A DNA stretch of 29,293 nucleotides, taken from assembly GCA_937901805.1 (NCBI GenBank), contig CALDJI010000170.1:1-29293 (forward strand), in the 5' to 3' direction. The DNA comes from an uncultured Clostridia bacterium (lineage in GTDB: Bacteria > Bacillota > Clostridia > Oscillospirales > Ruminococcaceae). The first letter of the stretch is position 1. Each line of letters opens with the position of its first letter. This document shows, in pieces, positions 21,953 through 29,293 of this stretch. The translations under genes and the position numbers were made by a program. The notes below the pieces were generated by a model. That model was given only the letters and a program-made list of their open reading frames with translations, made no database searches and had not been told where the DNA came from.

Positions 21953-22632
21953 AGGGATGGACGCCGTCTCCACGAAAGGGATTCCAGCGTTTTCTCTATT
22001 TCTCTGTTGCAGTTCCCGTTCTTTCTCTGCTGTGCAAACTGATGTTTGGGCTGCAAATCAAGGGACGGGAATCCCTCTCCTTACCAGGAGGAGCGGTGCT
22101 TGTCTGCAACCATGTCCACTATCTGGACAGCGCCATGGTAGCGGTAGCGGCTAGGGGGAGGCATGTCACCTTTGCTACACTGGATCAAAATTTCAGGATT
22201 CCGGTGGCCGGATGGCTCCTGAAACAGTTTGGCTGCCTGCCGGTTGGCACTACCCTTAAAGGGACGAAACAGTTCTTGGAGCAGGCGGAAAGGCTGTTGA
22301 AGCAAGGGAACCTGGTGGGGATTTTCCCGGAAGGAAACCTGGAAGAATACCATTCTAACTTACAGGAGTTTCAAAGGGGAGCTTTTGTGCTCGCGGCAAA
22401 AGCCGGGGTTCCGGTGATCCCTCTGGCAATTGTTCAGCGTCCGGTAGAGCGGTATCGCAAGCTGTTTCATCGAAAGCCTTTTCTTACTTTACAGGTGGGA
22501 CAGCCAATTCATGCCCCGGAGGGCTGGAAACCAAGGGAACAGGCGCTGTATTTACAGGAGGAAGCATACCGGAGAATGGCAGACGCCCTGGGAATCGAAC
22601 CGGAAAGATCCCTTTTCACGATAGAGGTATAA
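21949..22632 (+). CDS. plsC: 1-acyl-sn-glycerol-3-phosphate acyltransferase family protein
   Basis: A 227-residue membrane-associated acyltransferase of the PlsC/LPLAT group, which adds an acyl chain to lysophosphatidate. The four blocks are visible: catalytic HX4D in CNHVHYLDS (His55, Asp60), the acceptor site near GTTLKGTKQF (about 100-109), FPEGN (126-130) and AGVPVIPLAIV. An N-terminal hydrophobic segment (LYFSVAVPVLSLLCKLMFG) anchors it. Its ATG overlaps the glycosyltransferase stop (ATGA), so the two are translationally coupled. The acceptor might be a glycolipid rather than lysophosphatidate in this context. A bidirectional terminator begins at the stop. Confidence 0.9.
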   Translation: MKGWTPSPRKGFQRFLYFSVAVPVLSLLCKLMFGLQIKGRESLSLPGGAVLVCNHVHYLDSAMVAVAARGRHVTFATLDQNFRIPVAGWLLKQFGCLPVGTTLKGTKQFLEQAERLLKQGNLVGIFPEGNLEEYHSNLQEFQRGAFVLAAKAGVPVIPLAIVQRPVERYRKLFHRKPFLTLQVGQPIHAPEGWKPREQALYLQEEAYRRMADALGIEPERSLFTIEV

Positions 22633-22660
22633 AAAGCACCGCCCGTACAGGCGGTGCTTT
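22631..22660. terminator. bidirectional terminator between plsC and dacF
   Basis: AAAGCACCGCC (22633-22643) and GGCGGTGCTTT (22650-22660) are perfect arms around a 6-base loop. The T-run is longer on the minus side, where it starts 3 bases after the dacF stop. Confidence 0.9.
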
Positions 22661-22663
22661 CTG

Positions 22664-24001
22664 TTACAGCTTCTTCCTTCTTCGGATTTTTTTGTACTTT
22701 TTATTTTTCTGATTGACCAAAATCGCATAGATGATGTAAATTGCAATGAGTAAGACAATGATAATCAGAATAATTTTCGCCCATATCGATCCCAGTGCCT
22801 TTTGGAACATATCCGTGTAATAAAGCCATTTGCTGCGTTCCACATTTTCTTTTGCCACCAGGGGGATTTCTCCAATCGTTTCGTCCTTGAGCTTGAGTTC
22901 AACGGTCCCTACCACGTCCCCTTCATGGATGGGGGCCGCCAGTGGTTCTTCCGGCAGGTGTACAATTTTCTGGACGTCCTCCTCCGTGACATAGGAGGGG
23001 ACAAGCGCTGTGAATTTTTCCTGCGGGGAAACGTGGACAAAATCCTGATCTTTTCCGTATTTTACTTTCGCTTCATTGATTGGGGTTTCCGGATCCAGCA
23101 TAGTCAGATTGGAAAAATTTTCAAAAGCCCAGTCATACAGATGGACGGTGTCATAAAAGGCCATGTTGTAGTCGTAGGATTCCCCGTTTGCATCCTCCGT
23201 AGGGGCGCCTAAGATGACGCAGAGATAATTGTATCCATCCTGGGACGCCGTAGAAACCACGCATTTTCCTGCTTCCGGCAGGCTTCCTGTTTTAATGCCG
23301 GAGATATAATCCCTGTAGTAGACGGTGCCGGGTTCCATCATCATGTTTGTGGTAATCAGCAGACGTTCGTCCGCATAATCCGTTGCGGGAAGCGTATAGC
23401 GGATTTGGGAAACCGCTTCCCGGAACGCATCTATTTTCATGGCGTACTGCGCCAGAACGGCGATGTCTTCTGCAGTTGTATATTGCTGTTCATCGAACAG
23501 GCCGTGCGGATTGGCATAGTGGGTATTCTTCATGCCGAGTTCCTGTGCTTTGGCATTCATTTTTTCCACAAACGCCGGAATACCCGGCCCCAGATTGTTG
23601 GCGACAATGTTCGCGGCTTCGTTTCCGGAAGGGATCAGCATTGCGTACAGATAGTCCCGCATCGTCAGTGTTTCCCCAATCCGGATGTCCGCTGTGGAAG
23701 CCCCTGTTCCGTATAAATCCTCCATATCTTCCGAAGTGGCTGTAGCCGTAGTATGATCGAGATCTTCCACGGATTCCAGCAATAATACAGCAGTCATAAC
23801 CTTTGTAATGGAGGCCGGGTACATTTTGTCCTGCGCGTTTTTGGAATAAACAACTTTTCCAGTATCCGTGTTGATTAACAGGGCGGAATGCGCCAGGATT
23901 TCCTCATCCGGCTGGTCGGAAGAAGCGGCTGCGCCCAGTGTGCCGGTGCTGATTAAGACAAAAACCATCAGGATGGATAAAAACAGCGATATTTTTTTCA
24001 T
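22664..24001 (-). CDS. dacF: D-alanyl-D-alanine carboxypeptidase (DacF-type, class C low-molecular-weight PBP)
   Basis: A 445-residue secreted penicillin-binding protein that trims the terminal D-Ala from peptidoglycan stem peptides. It has a signal peptide (residues 1-26, ending GTLGAAAS), then the three serine-peptidase motifs: SITK (Ser64, Lys67), SGN (125-127) and KTG (237-239). A C-terminal beta domain follows, then a membrane anchor at about 405-428 (IIVLLIAIYIIYAIL) and a very basic tail (KKYKKIRRRKKL). A full hydrophobic C-terminal span in place of the usual amphipathic helix suggests firm anchoring. GAGGAG precedes the ATG. It converges with the glycosyltransferase-plsC pair, fitting an envelope neighbourhood. 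DacF versus DacA/B is not certain. Confidence 0.92.
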   Translation of the reverse strand: MKKISLFLSILMVFVLISTGTLGAAASSDQPDEEILAHSALLINTDTGKVVYSKNAQDKMYPASITKVMTAVLLLESVEDLDHTTATATSEDMEDLYGTGASTADIRIGETLTMRDYLYAMLIPSGNEAANIVANNLGPGIPAFVEKMNAKAQELGMKNTHYANPHGLFDEQQYTTAEDIAVLAQYAMKIDAFREAVSQIRYTLPATDYADERLLITTNMMMEPGTVYYRDYISGIKTGSLPEAGKCVVSTASQDGYNYLCVILGAPTEDANGESYDYNMAFYDTVHLYDWAFENFSNLTMLDPETPINEAKVKYGKDQDFVHVSPQEKFTALVPSYVTEEDVQKIVHLPEEPLAAPIHEGDVVGTVELKLKDETIGEIPLVAKENVERSKWLYYTDMFQKALGSIWAKIILIIIVLLIAIYIIYAILVNQKNKKYKKIRRRKKL

Positions 24002-24090
24002 GCGGGGATTCTCCTCTTGTCTGGGGTTTTGATTTGTTGTATGATAATAGAGTTAATAGTCGTCAATACGGCTGATTTTCATCATGTAAC

Positions 24091-24119
24091 ATTATAGCAG
24101 AAAAATGTAAAAACACAAA
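24091..24119 (-). promoter_or_regulatory. probable promoter of dacF
   Basis: Minus-strand TTTGTG (24114-24119), a 17-base spacer and a perfect TATAAT (24091-24096), about 90 bases before the ATG at 24001. A TTGACG nearer the gene lacks a matching -10. Confidence 0.55.
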
Positions 24120-24157
24120 CAGGACTTTAAAAACAATTTACCGGACGGAGGGATTTT

Positions 24158-25474
24158 ATGAGCCAGACTTATGGCTTTGATACGTTAATGACACATGCTG
24201 GTTATCATGGGGATGTCCAGACGCATTCCAGCACGCTGCCGATTTATCCGACAACTGCTTATCAGTTTGACAGCACGCAGCATGCACAGAATCTTTTTGA
24301 ACTTAAAGAGGGCGGAAACATCTACAGCCGGCTGCAAAACCCAACGAACGATGTGCTGGAAGCCAGGATCACCGCTCTGGAAGGCGGCGTAGGGGCTTTA
24401 GGATTTTCTTCCGGGCATGCGGCGATTGTCAATTCCCTGTTAAACCTTGCGGATGCAGGGGATGAGATTGTCTCCTCTATCTGTATCTACGGCGGGGCAA
24501 TCAACCTGCTCGGTGTGACGCTGGATCGCCTGGGGATCAAGGTGAAATTTGTAGATCCGGATGATTTGGATGCCTGGGAAAATGCAATCACTGATAAAAC
24601 AAAGGCGCTGTTTACCGAAGTGGTCGGGAATCCGAACGCCAATGTGTCGGATCTGGAAGCGATTGCAGCAATCGCCCATAAACACGGCGTCCCCTTTCTT
24701 GTAGATTCTACCTTTACTACCCCCTACCTGATTAAACCCTTTGACTTTGGGGCGGATATCGTCATCCATTCTGCCACGAAATTTTTGGGAGGACATTCCA
24801 CAACCAAGCACTTGGGAGGCCACGCCAACGCCATGATGGGATTGGTCGTAGACAGCGGGAATTTCCAGTGGGAGGGAAATCCCCGATTCCCGCATTATAA
24901 TGAAGCGGATGTCAGCTATCATGGGGCTGTCTTTGCGAAGGATTTCGGAAACGCCGGGTTTATTACCCGCCTGCGTACATTGATGATGCGCGATCTGGGC
25001 GCCTGCCCGTCTCCATTTAATTCCTATCTGATTGTCCAGGGGATCGAGACCCTCTCTCTGAGAATGCGCAAAATGTGCGACAACGCCCAAAAGGTTGCTG
25101 AATATTTGGAAAGCAATGAGAATGTAAGTTTTGTCAATTATCCGGGGCTCGCCTCCAATAAATACCATGCTTTGCAGCAGAAATACCTGCCGAAAGGCGC
25201 AGGTTCCGTCTTTACATTTGGAATTAAGGGTTCCAGGGAAACCGGCGCAAAATTTATTGATAACCTGAAGATGATCCTGCATGTCGCAAATGTTGGCGAT
25301 GTCCGTTCTCTGGTCATCCATCCGGCAACAACCACCCACAGCCAGCTCAATGACGAACAGCTTGCTATGTCCGGGATTACTCCGCAGACCATTCGCCTTT
25401 CCATCGGTATCGAAGATGTCAATGACATTATTGCCGATTTGGACAGAGCCATTCAGATTGCCGTTGGCAAATAA
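24158..25474 (+). CDS. metY: O-acetylhomoserine sulfhydrylase (aminocarboxypropyltransferase)
   Basis: A 438-residue PLP enzyme of the Cys/Met metabolism family, forming homocysteine from O-acetylhomoserine and sulfide. Seen: GFDTLMTHAG at the start, YSRLQNPTNDVLEARI, the cofactor loop LGFSSGHAAI, VVGNPNANVSDLEAIA and the PLP-lysine segment VIHSATKFLGGH (Lys208). The C-terminal part has FVNYPGLASNKYHALQ, DVRSLVIHPATTTHSQ and the ending IRLSIGIEDVNDIIADLDRA. Directly after the PLP lysine is a 9-residue near-duplication, described separately. GGAGGGATTTT precedes the ATG. No SAM riboswitch is visible in the short upstream region. A homocysteine methyltransferase gene about 7 kb upstream could use its product. 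Confidence 0.94.
   Translation: MSQTYGFDTLMTHAGYHGDVQTHSSTLPIYPTTAYQFDSTQHAQNLFELKEGGNIYSRLQNPTNDVLEARITALEGGVGALGFSSGHAAIVNSLLNLADAGDEIVSSICIYGGAINLLGVTLDRLGIKVKFVDPDDLDAWENAITDKTKALFTEVVGNPNANVSDLEAIAAIAHKHGVPFLVDSTFTTPYLIKPFDFGADIVIHSATKFLGGHSTTKHLGGHANAMMGLVVDSGNFQWEGNPRFPHYNEADVSYHGAVFAKDFGNAGFITRLRTLMMRDLGACPSPFNSYLIVQGIETLSLRMRKMCDNAQKVAEYLESNENVSFVNYPGLASNKYHALQQKYLPKGAGSVFTFGIKGSRETGAKFIDNLKMILHVANVGDVRSLVIHPATTTHSQLNDEQLAMSGITPQTIRLSIGIEDVNDIIADLDRAIQIAVGK
24776..24829 (+). repeat. 27-bp tandem duplication in the MetY active-site segment
   Basis: Codons 207-215 (TKFLGGHST) and 216-224 (TKHLGGHAN) are adjacent 27-base units with about 16 of 27 identical bases, centred on TTGGGAGG. 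Homologues have one copy leading directly to the xxGGxxVDSG strand. Two lysines, 208 and 217, therefore stand in equivalent positions. Confidence 0.6.
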
Positions 25475-25507
25475 AGCACCCAAAGGAAAGAGGAAGGGGG
25501 ACTTTGT

Positions 25508-26185
25508 TTGGTTTATATCACAGGCAGTATGCATGGTGATATAGAATGTTTCCACGATGGAAGGTTCAAACACCTGAAAAAAGGCGATACGCTGATTGCA
25601 GTTGGAAATTTCGGTTTTCTGTGGAATGGAGGAAAAAAGGAACAGTCCGTACTCAAATGGATCGGAAAGAGGAAGTATCAGGTCCTTTTTGTAGAAGGCT
25701 GGTACGAAAACTATGATGAACTGGAGCGGTATGAGATTGTGGATTTCGCCGGCGGTAAAGCCAGACGGATTTCCGGGAATTTAATGCAGCTTATGCGTGG
25801 AAATGTCTACCATATTGGGGGATACAGCCTTTTCGCTTTTGGCGGCGGGGAAAGTCCGGACAGGGAAGATCGCGTCCATGCCGGGACCTGGTATGAGCAG
25901 GAACTGCCCACAGCGGAAGAACTCAATTTTGGTTTGGATAACTTGGAGGCGGAACAAAACCAGGTCGACTATATTCTGACCCATGAAGCGCCTTGGAATG
26001 TTAAGCGTTTTTTGGATTTGGACGAGAGCAGCAAAAACGTCCACCAGTTTTATTTTGACCAATTGGAGGAGCATATCCGCTACCGGCATTGGTTCTGCTC
26101 CAGCTTGATGAGAGATAAGGTCATTCCTCCGCAGTATACCTGTATTTACCGGCATGTAGTTCGCCTGGGGGACGAATTAAAATAA
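25508..26185 (+). CDS. metallophosphoesterase-fold protein, probably catalytically inactive
   Basis: The 225-residue frame follows the clostridial metallophosphoesterase pattern, but its metal ligands are replaced. Expected ITGDIHGD reads ITGSMHGD (Asp7 to Ser); expected GDFGFLW reads GNFGFLW (Asp34 to Asn); expected GNHENYD reads GWYENYD (Asn65-His66 to Trp-Tyr); and the final GHxH reads SSLM after HWFC. Only His9 and His159 (ILTHEAPW) remain. The fold-defining residues around them are kept, as is the length, so it appears to be a maintained pseudoenzyme, perhaps a binding or regulatory protein. The start is TTG 25508, 7 bases after GGGGG; metY ends 33 bases upstream and may share the transcript. 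Confidence 0.85.
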   Translation: MVYITGSMHGDIECFHDGRFKHLKKGDTLIAVGNFGFLWNGGKKEQSVLKWIGKRKYQVLFVEGWYENYDELERYEIVDFAGGKARRISGNLMQLMRGNVYHIGGYSLFAFGGGESPDREDRVHAGTWYEQELPTAEELNFGLDNLEAEQNQVDYILTHEAPWNVKRFLDLDESSKNVHQFYFDQLEEHIRYRHWFCSSLMRDKVIPPQYTCIYRHVVRLGDELK

Positions 26186-26206
26186 GCTCGTTTTTGCTCC
26201 AATGAT

Positions 26207-26244
26207 AAAAAAGCACGGCTTCTATCTGAAAGCCGTGCTTTTTT
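26207..26244 (+). terminator. rho-independent terminator
   Basis: AAAAAAGCACGGCTT (26207-26221) and AAGCCGTGCTTTTTT (26230-26244) are perfect 15-bp arms around an 8-base loop, 21 bases after the stop. Confidence 0.93.
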
Positions 26245-26355
26245 ATGTGCTTTTTCGGATATTGCAGTCTGTTCGGCGATGTTCTTTTGAAAACGGATAG
26301 GATAAGGGAATTTTTCTGAAAATTTTTTCCTGATTAGATGGCAAACCTTATGGAC

Positions 26356-26385
26356 TTGACTAAGAACATATGTTTGCTATATAAT
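26356..26385 (+). promoter_or_regulatory. dinB promoter
   Basis: TTGACT (26356-26361), an 18-base spacer and a perfect TATAAT (26380-26385) just upstream of dinB. The spacer contains the LexA-type box. Confidence 0.85.
26363..26376. promoter_or_regulatory. LexA SOS box in the dinB promoter
   Basis: AGAACATATGTTTG matches the Gram-positive SOS box (CGAAC-N4-GTTCG type) at GAAC-ATAT-GTTT, with one change in the right half and one at each outer base. It fills the -35/-10 spacer, where LexA binding would block the polymerase. Confidence 0.75.
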
Positions 26386-26407
26386 CATTTTCAGAGAGGG
26401 GATGCGT

Positions 26408-27640
26408 ATGGAACGGACAATTTTGCACTGCGATCTTAATAATTTTTATGCTTCTGTAGAATGCCGGGATCGCCCGGAATTGGCCGGGGTTCCGGTAGTG
26501 GTCGGCGGGGATATCCGGGCGCGCCATGGGATTGTCCTGGCCAAGAATGAACTTGCGAAGAAGTATGGGATTCAGACGGCGGAAACCCTATGGCAGGCCT
26601 GTCAAAAATGCCCTTCTCTTGTGGTGGTTCCGCCTAGAATGGAAGAATACCTCAAGGTGTCCCGGAGGGTTCGGAAAATTTACTGTGATTATACGGATAT
26701 GGTGGAACCCTTTGGGATCGATGAATGCTGGCTGGATGTCACTGGGAGTTTCCGTTTGTTTGGGGACGGCAGGCAGATTGCAGACGCCATCCGGGAAAGG
26801 GTAAAACGGGAGGAAGGGATCTGCATTTCTGTTGGGGTTAGCTTTAACAAGATTTTTGCAAAGCTGGGAAGCGATTATAAAAAGCCGGATGCTGTAACAG
26901 AATTCCCGCGCAGCAGCATGAAAGAAAAAATCTGGCCGATGGATGCCGGGGCAATGCTGGGAGTAGGGAAAGCTACACACGGAAAACTCGGACGCATGGG
27001 AATTCATACGATTGGCGATCTGGCTCAGACCGATCGGATGCTGCTGAAATCCCTTTTTGGAAAACTGGGTGATACCCTGTGGGAATATGCCAATGGGCTG
27101 GAGTGTTCCCGCGTCCGTTACGAGTATGAACGGACGTCTCCAAAATCGATTGGACACAGTGTGACCTGTCCGCACGATCTCACCTCAGCAGAGGAAATCC
27201 ACCGGGTGCTGTTGGCTCTCAGTGAAGAGGTATCCCGAAAGCTGCGCAGGGAACATCTGTATGCCTTTGGCATTTGCCTGGTTTTAAAAGACAATTCCCT
27301 GTCCTCTGTCGAACGCCAGTGCCGTTTGCAGGAGCCGGCGAGAGGGGTGCGCGAAATGGTGCAGGCGGCCGATCGGCTGCTCTTTCAGACCTGTCGGTTT
27401 GCGCGTCCGATCCGTATGGTGGGAATCCGGGCAGGAGCCCTGGTACGGGAAGAAGAATATGCCCAGACCTCCCTGTACCTGGATGCACAGCTGAGGGAAA
27501 AAGAAGAACGGATTGACCGGAAAATCGATATGCTACGGGAACGCTTTGGGAATCAAGTGATCCAAAGAGCAAGCCTTCTGAAAGGATGGACCCCTTCCGT
27601 ACGTTCGGAAGGACCCTTGCTGGGCACTTTCCACAAATAA
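26408..27640 (+). CDS. dinB: Y-family DNA polymerase IV
   Basis: A 410-residue translesion polymerase that copies past damaged bases with low fidelity. Catalytic carboxylates are present: Asp9 in LHCDLNNFYASVE and Asp105-Glu106 in PFGIDECWLDVT. The thumb HhH-type segment (MLGVGKATHGKLGRMGIHTIG) and the little-finger domain (ERTSPKSIGHSVTCPHDL) follow. The LNN variant of the first motif is common in clostridial DinB. ATG 26408 is chosen because GAGAGGGG stands 6 bases before; the ATG at 26402 touches that sequence directly. The C-terminal tail GPLLGTFHK may hold the sliding-clamp contact. The SOS box in its promoter indicates LexA control. Confidence 0.94.
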   Translation: MERTILHCDLNNFYASVECRDRPELAGVPVVVGGDIRARHGIVLAKNELAKKYGIQTAETLWQACQKCPSLVVVPPRMEEYLKVSRRVRKIYCDYTDMVEPFGIDECWLDVTGSFRLFGDGRQIADAIRERVKREEGICISVGVSFNKIFAKLGSDYKKPDAVTEFPRSSMKEKIWPMDAGAMLGVGKATHGKLGRMGIHTIGDLAQTDRMLLKSLFGKLGDTLWEYANGLECSRVRYEYERTSPKSIGHSVTCPHDLTSAEEIHRVLLALSEEVSRKLRREHLYAFGICLVLKDNSLSSVERQCRLQEPARGVREMVQAADRLLFQTCRFARPIRMVGIRAGALVREEEYAQTSLYLDAQLREKEERIDRKIDMLRERFGNQVIQRASLLKGWTPSVRSEGPLLGTFHK

Positions 27641-27702
27641 CAGAAAGGAACTTCGGCTTTACAAAATCCTTCAATCATGATACTTTAGTCTTAACAGAAT
27701 AT

Positions 27703-27739
27703 AAATACTTCCTTCCAAAAATGGAAGGAAGTATTTTTT
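27703..27739 (+). terminator. rho-independent terminator after dinB
   Basis: AAATACTTCCTTCC (27703-27716) and GGAAGGAAGTATTT (27723-27736) form perfect arms with a 6-base loop and a T6 tail to 27739. Confidence 0.92.
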
Positions 27740-27778
27740 GTGAAAAAGGGACTAGAGCGGATTTTTAGGAGGGGAAGA

Positions 27779-29158
27779 ATGGCGTCTTTTGTCAAAGAAA
27801 AATCATTTTACAAAACCTTGGTATCCATCTGTATTCCAATTGCCCTGCAAAACTTGATTTCCTTTGGGGTTAATCTCTGCGATACCCTCATGGTGGGAAC
27901 GCTGGGCGAGGCACAGCTGTCCGGAGTTTCTCTTGGCGGACAACCGAATTTTATCTTTATGATCCTGTGTTTTGGGATTTCCAGCGGGGCCTGTGTGCTG
28001 ACGGCACAGTATTGGGGAAAAGAGGAACCCCGCGCCATTGCAAAAATTCTGGCCTTGGCTATGCGGATTGCCCTTGCTATCGGGGTTGTGCTCCTGTTAG
28101 TGGTGCAGCTGTTCCCTCAGCAGGTCATGGGGCTGTATACCCATGACCCGGATGTTATTGCAGAAGGGGTAAAATATCTTCGGATCCAGTCGATTGCATA
28201 TGTGTTTTACTGTATTACATGTATCACGCTGACTGTGCTGCGCAGTGTGGAAACAGTCAGTATTTCTGTAGTGATTTATGGAACCTCTTTCGTTGTCAAT
28301 GCGGTCATCAACTATATCCTGATTTTTGGGAAATTTGGCGCGCCCCAGCTGGGAGTACAGGGCGCGGCAATCGGCACCCTGTGCGCCCGCGTACTGGAGT
28401 GCGTTATGGCGGTAACATATCTGCTCAGATTTGAAAAGAAAATACGATTTCGGATTTCCGATTTGTTTTCCTGGGATCAGGAGTTGTTTTCTGATTATAT
28501 CACTCACAGCGTGCCGGTGGTCATCAATGAACTGATGTGGGGGATTGGTTCTTCCATACAGGCAGCGATCCTGGGCCGACTGGGTGCTTCTGCGGTCGCG
28601 GCAAACAGCATCTGTTCCGTCGTTCAGCAGCTCTCCATGCTCTTTGTTGCCGGTATGGCGAGCGCTTCCTCTGTGCTTGTTGGAAAAAGCATTGGTGCCG
28701 GGGATGAAAAGCGGGCCAGGGACAGTGCTTTTACGCTGCAAATCTTCTATGTAATTGTTGGGAGTTGCGCCGCGCTGCTGATGTTTTTCATCCGGGATTT
28801 TGCGGTTTCTTTCTACAATGTGCCGGAAACAACAAAGGAGCTTGCAAAACAATGCCTGATTGTGTCCTGTTTCTCCGTCTTTTTCAGCTCCTACTGGAAC
28901 CCATCCATGATGGGGATTCTGCGCAGCGGGGGCGATACCAGGTTTGTCATGGTCACAGACGTTATTTTTATGTGGATGATCTCTATCCCGTTCGGGGCGC
29001 TGTGCGGACTGCTCTGGCATCTTCCCATGCCTGTTGTTTTCCTGTTTTTAAAAATGGATGAACCGCTGAAAAGTATTTGCGCATTTGTCCGGCTTGCCAG
29101 TGGAAAATGGGTGCGCAATGTCACTCGGGAACAAGTGGAAGAATCGGTTCGCTCTTGA
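27779..29158 (+). CDS. MATE family multidrug/cation antiporter
   Basis: A 459-residue membrane protein with about twelve spans, matching the MATE family: FYKTLVSICIPIALQNLISF at the start, DTLMVGTLGEAQLSGVSLGG (the first-helix motif), YVFYCITCITLTVLRSVET, and the equivalent second-half segments ITHSVPVVINELMWGIGSSI and ILGRLGASAVAANSI. It exports cationic compounds using an H+ or Na+ gradient; the substrate is unknown. ATG 27779 has TAGGAGGGG just before; the longer frame from 27740 begins inside the dinB terminator tail and is rejected. No promoter of normal strength is visible between the terminator and the start. Confidence 0.92.
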   Translation: MASFVKEKSFYKTLVSICIPIALQNLISFGVNLCDTLMVGTLGEAQLSGVSLGGQPNFIFMILCFGISSGACVLTAQYWGKEEPRAIAKILALAMRIALAIGVVLLLVVQLFPQQVMGLYTHDPDVIAEGVKYLRIQSIAYVFYCITCITLTVLRSVETVSISVVIYGTSFVVNAVINYILIFGKFGAPQLGVQGAAIGTLCARVLECVMAVTYLLRFEKKIRFRISDLFSWDQELFSDYITHSVPVVINELMWGIGSSIQAAILGRLGASAVAANSICSVVQQLSMLFVAGMASASSVLVGKSIGAGDEKRARDSAFTLQIFYVIVGSCAALLMFFIRDFAVSFYNVPETTKELAKQCLIVSCFSVFFSSYWNPSMMGILRSGGDTRFVMVTDVIFMWMISIPFGALCGLLWHLPMPVVFLFLKMDEPLKSICAFVRLASGKWVRNVTREQVEESVRS

Positions 29159-29184
29159 CATAACTTGCATATGCACACTATAAT
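29155..29184 (+). promoter_or_regulatory. promoter of the Mrp-like gene
   Basis: TTGACA (29155-29160, overlapping the MATE stop), an 18-base spacer and TATAAT (29179-29184), both hexamers perfect. The spacer contains the palindrome TGCATATGCA (29166-29175), a possible operator. Confidence 0.85.
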
Positions 29185-29249
29185 AGACAGGAAAGCCCAA
29201 AAGGGCGCAGGAAAATGAAAATGTGTTTCTCATAAAGGAGATGGCATCC

Positions 29250-29293
29250 ATGAGTGAAAGTTGTAACCATGATTGCTCCAATTGCTCTGTCAG
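29250..29293 (+). CDS. Mrp/NBP35-type P-loop ATPase (Fe-S carrier), N-terminal fragment
   Basis: Only 14 complete codons are in the window: MSESCNHDCSNCSV, with AAAGGAG 9 bases before the ATG. Clostridial Mrp/NBP35 ATPases begin with just such a short Cys-rich leader (Cys5, Cys9, Cys12 here) that helps hold an Fe-S cluster for transfer to target proteins. The P-loop domain lies beyond the right edge, so the call is by resemblance of the leader only. Confidence 0.6.
   Translation, partial: MSESCNHDCSNCSV

Noticed and set aside
24002..24157. SAM riboswitch or T-box before metY
   Set aside because: The 156-base region is shared with the dacF promoter and shows neither the conserved helices nor a terminator hairpin.
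24440..25573. 377-codon minus-strand frame opposite metY
   Set aside because: Antisense to an unmistakable metY, without start site or recognisable domains.
28097..29020. 307-codon minus-strand frame opposite the MATE gene
   Set aside because: Low-complexity His/Asn/Gln-rich translation typical of the antisense of a membrane-protein gene.

Overview
The window looks like a chromosomal segment of a moderate-GC, low-redundancy Gram-positive anaerobe of the Clostridia, most likely Oscillospiraceae/Ruminococcaceae-like. The evidence is the gene content (a murI-DUF1934-argS cluster, DegV, O-acetylhomoserine sulfhydrylase, D-Ala-D-Ala carboxypeptidase, an Mrp/NBP35-type ATPase with a Cys-rich N-terminus), strong GGAGG ribosome-binding sites, several TTG starts and many compact hairpin-plus-T-run terminators. 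I see no phage, transposase, rRNA, tRNA or CRISPR array. All taxonomic statements are inference from content.

Layout. (1) 1-3960, minus strand: a translationally coupled operon of two CydDC-like ABC exporter half-subunits, a YgbA-family protein and a DUF454/YbaN membrane protein (cut by the window edge). It is driven by a clear promoter with a large dyad operator just after the -10. (2) 4054-4596: a NimA-like flavin/PNPOx-fold protein. (3) 4688-6308, plus strand: a compact unknown operon of a 47-residue lysine-rich peptide, a 237-residue repetitive beta-rich protein, a sigma-70-like factor with a frameshift and a 66-residue acidic protein. (4) 6395-8567, minus: isoaspartyl dipeptidase, a small membrane protein and a creatininase-family amidohydrolase. 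(5) 8718-12157, minus: a decaying secreted/envelope region. It holds a lipoprotein and a secreted C39-like cysteine peptidase, each broken by one in-frame stop, a membrane-anchored protein without a normal start codon, and about 550 bp with no convincing gene. (6) 12294-16414, plus: ddl, murI, ywiB (DUF1934, frameshifted) and argS (with an internal gap of about 35 residues), which join wall-precursor synthesis to arginyl-tRNA charging. (7) 16507-19460, plus: homocysteine methyltransferase, CDP-alcohol phosphatidyltransferase, DegV. (8) 19461-20614: an unexplained 450-bp stretch and a flavodoxin-like gene on minus. (9) 20741-24119: a lipid/wall module with a GT4 glycosyltransferase coupled to an acyltransferase (plus), facing a D,D-carboxypeptidase (minus) across a shared terminator. 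(10) 24158-29293, plus: metY, a metallophosphoesterase-like pseudoenzyme, SOS-controlled dinB, a MATE transporter and the start of an Mrp-family ATPase.

The most unusual features are these: the operator-controlled CydDC-like/YgbA operon; the uncharacterised sigma-factor operon; a set of at least five damaged genes among otherwise well-formed neighbours; a pentanucleotide repeat between Shine-Dalgarno and start of the lipoprotein; a 9-residue tandem duplication at the PLP lysine of MetY; and a metallophosphoesterase homologue that has lost most of its metal ligands. The damage could be biological decay or consensus/assembly error, and the sequence alone cannot separate the two.
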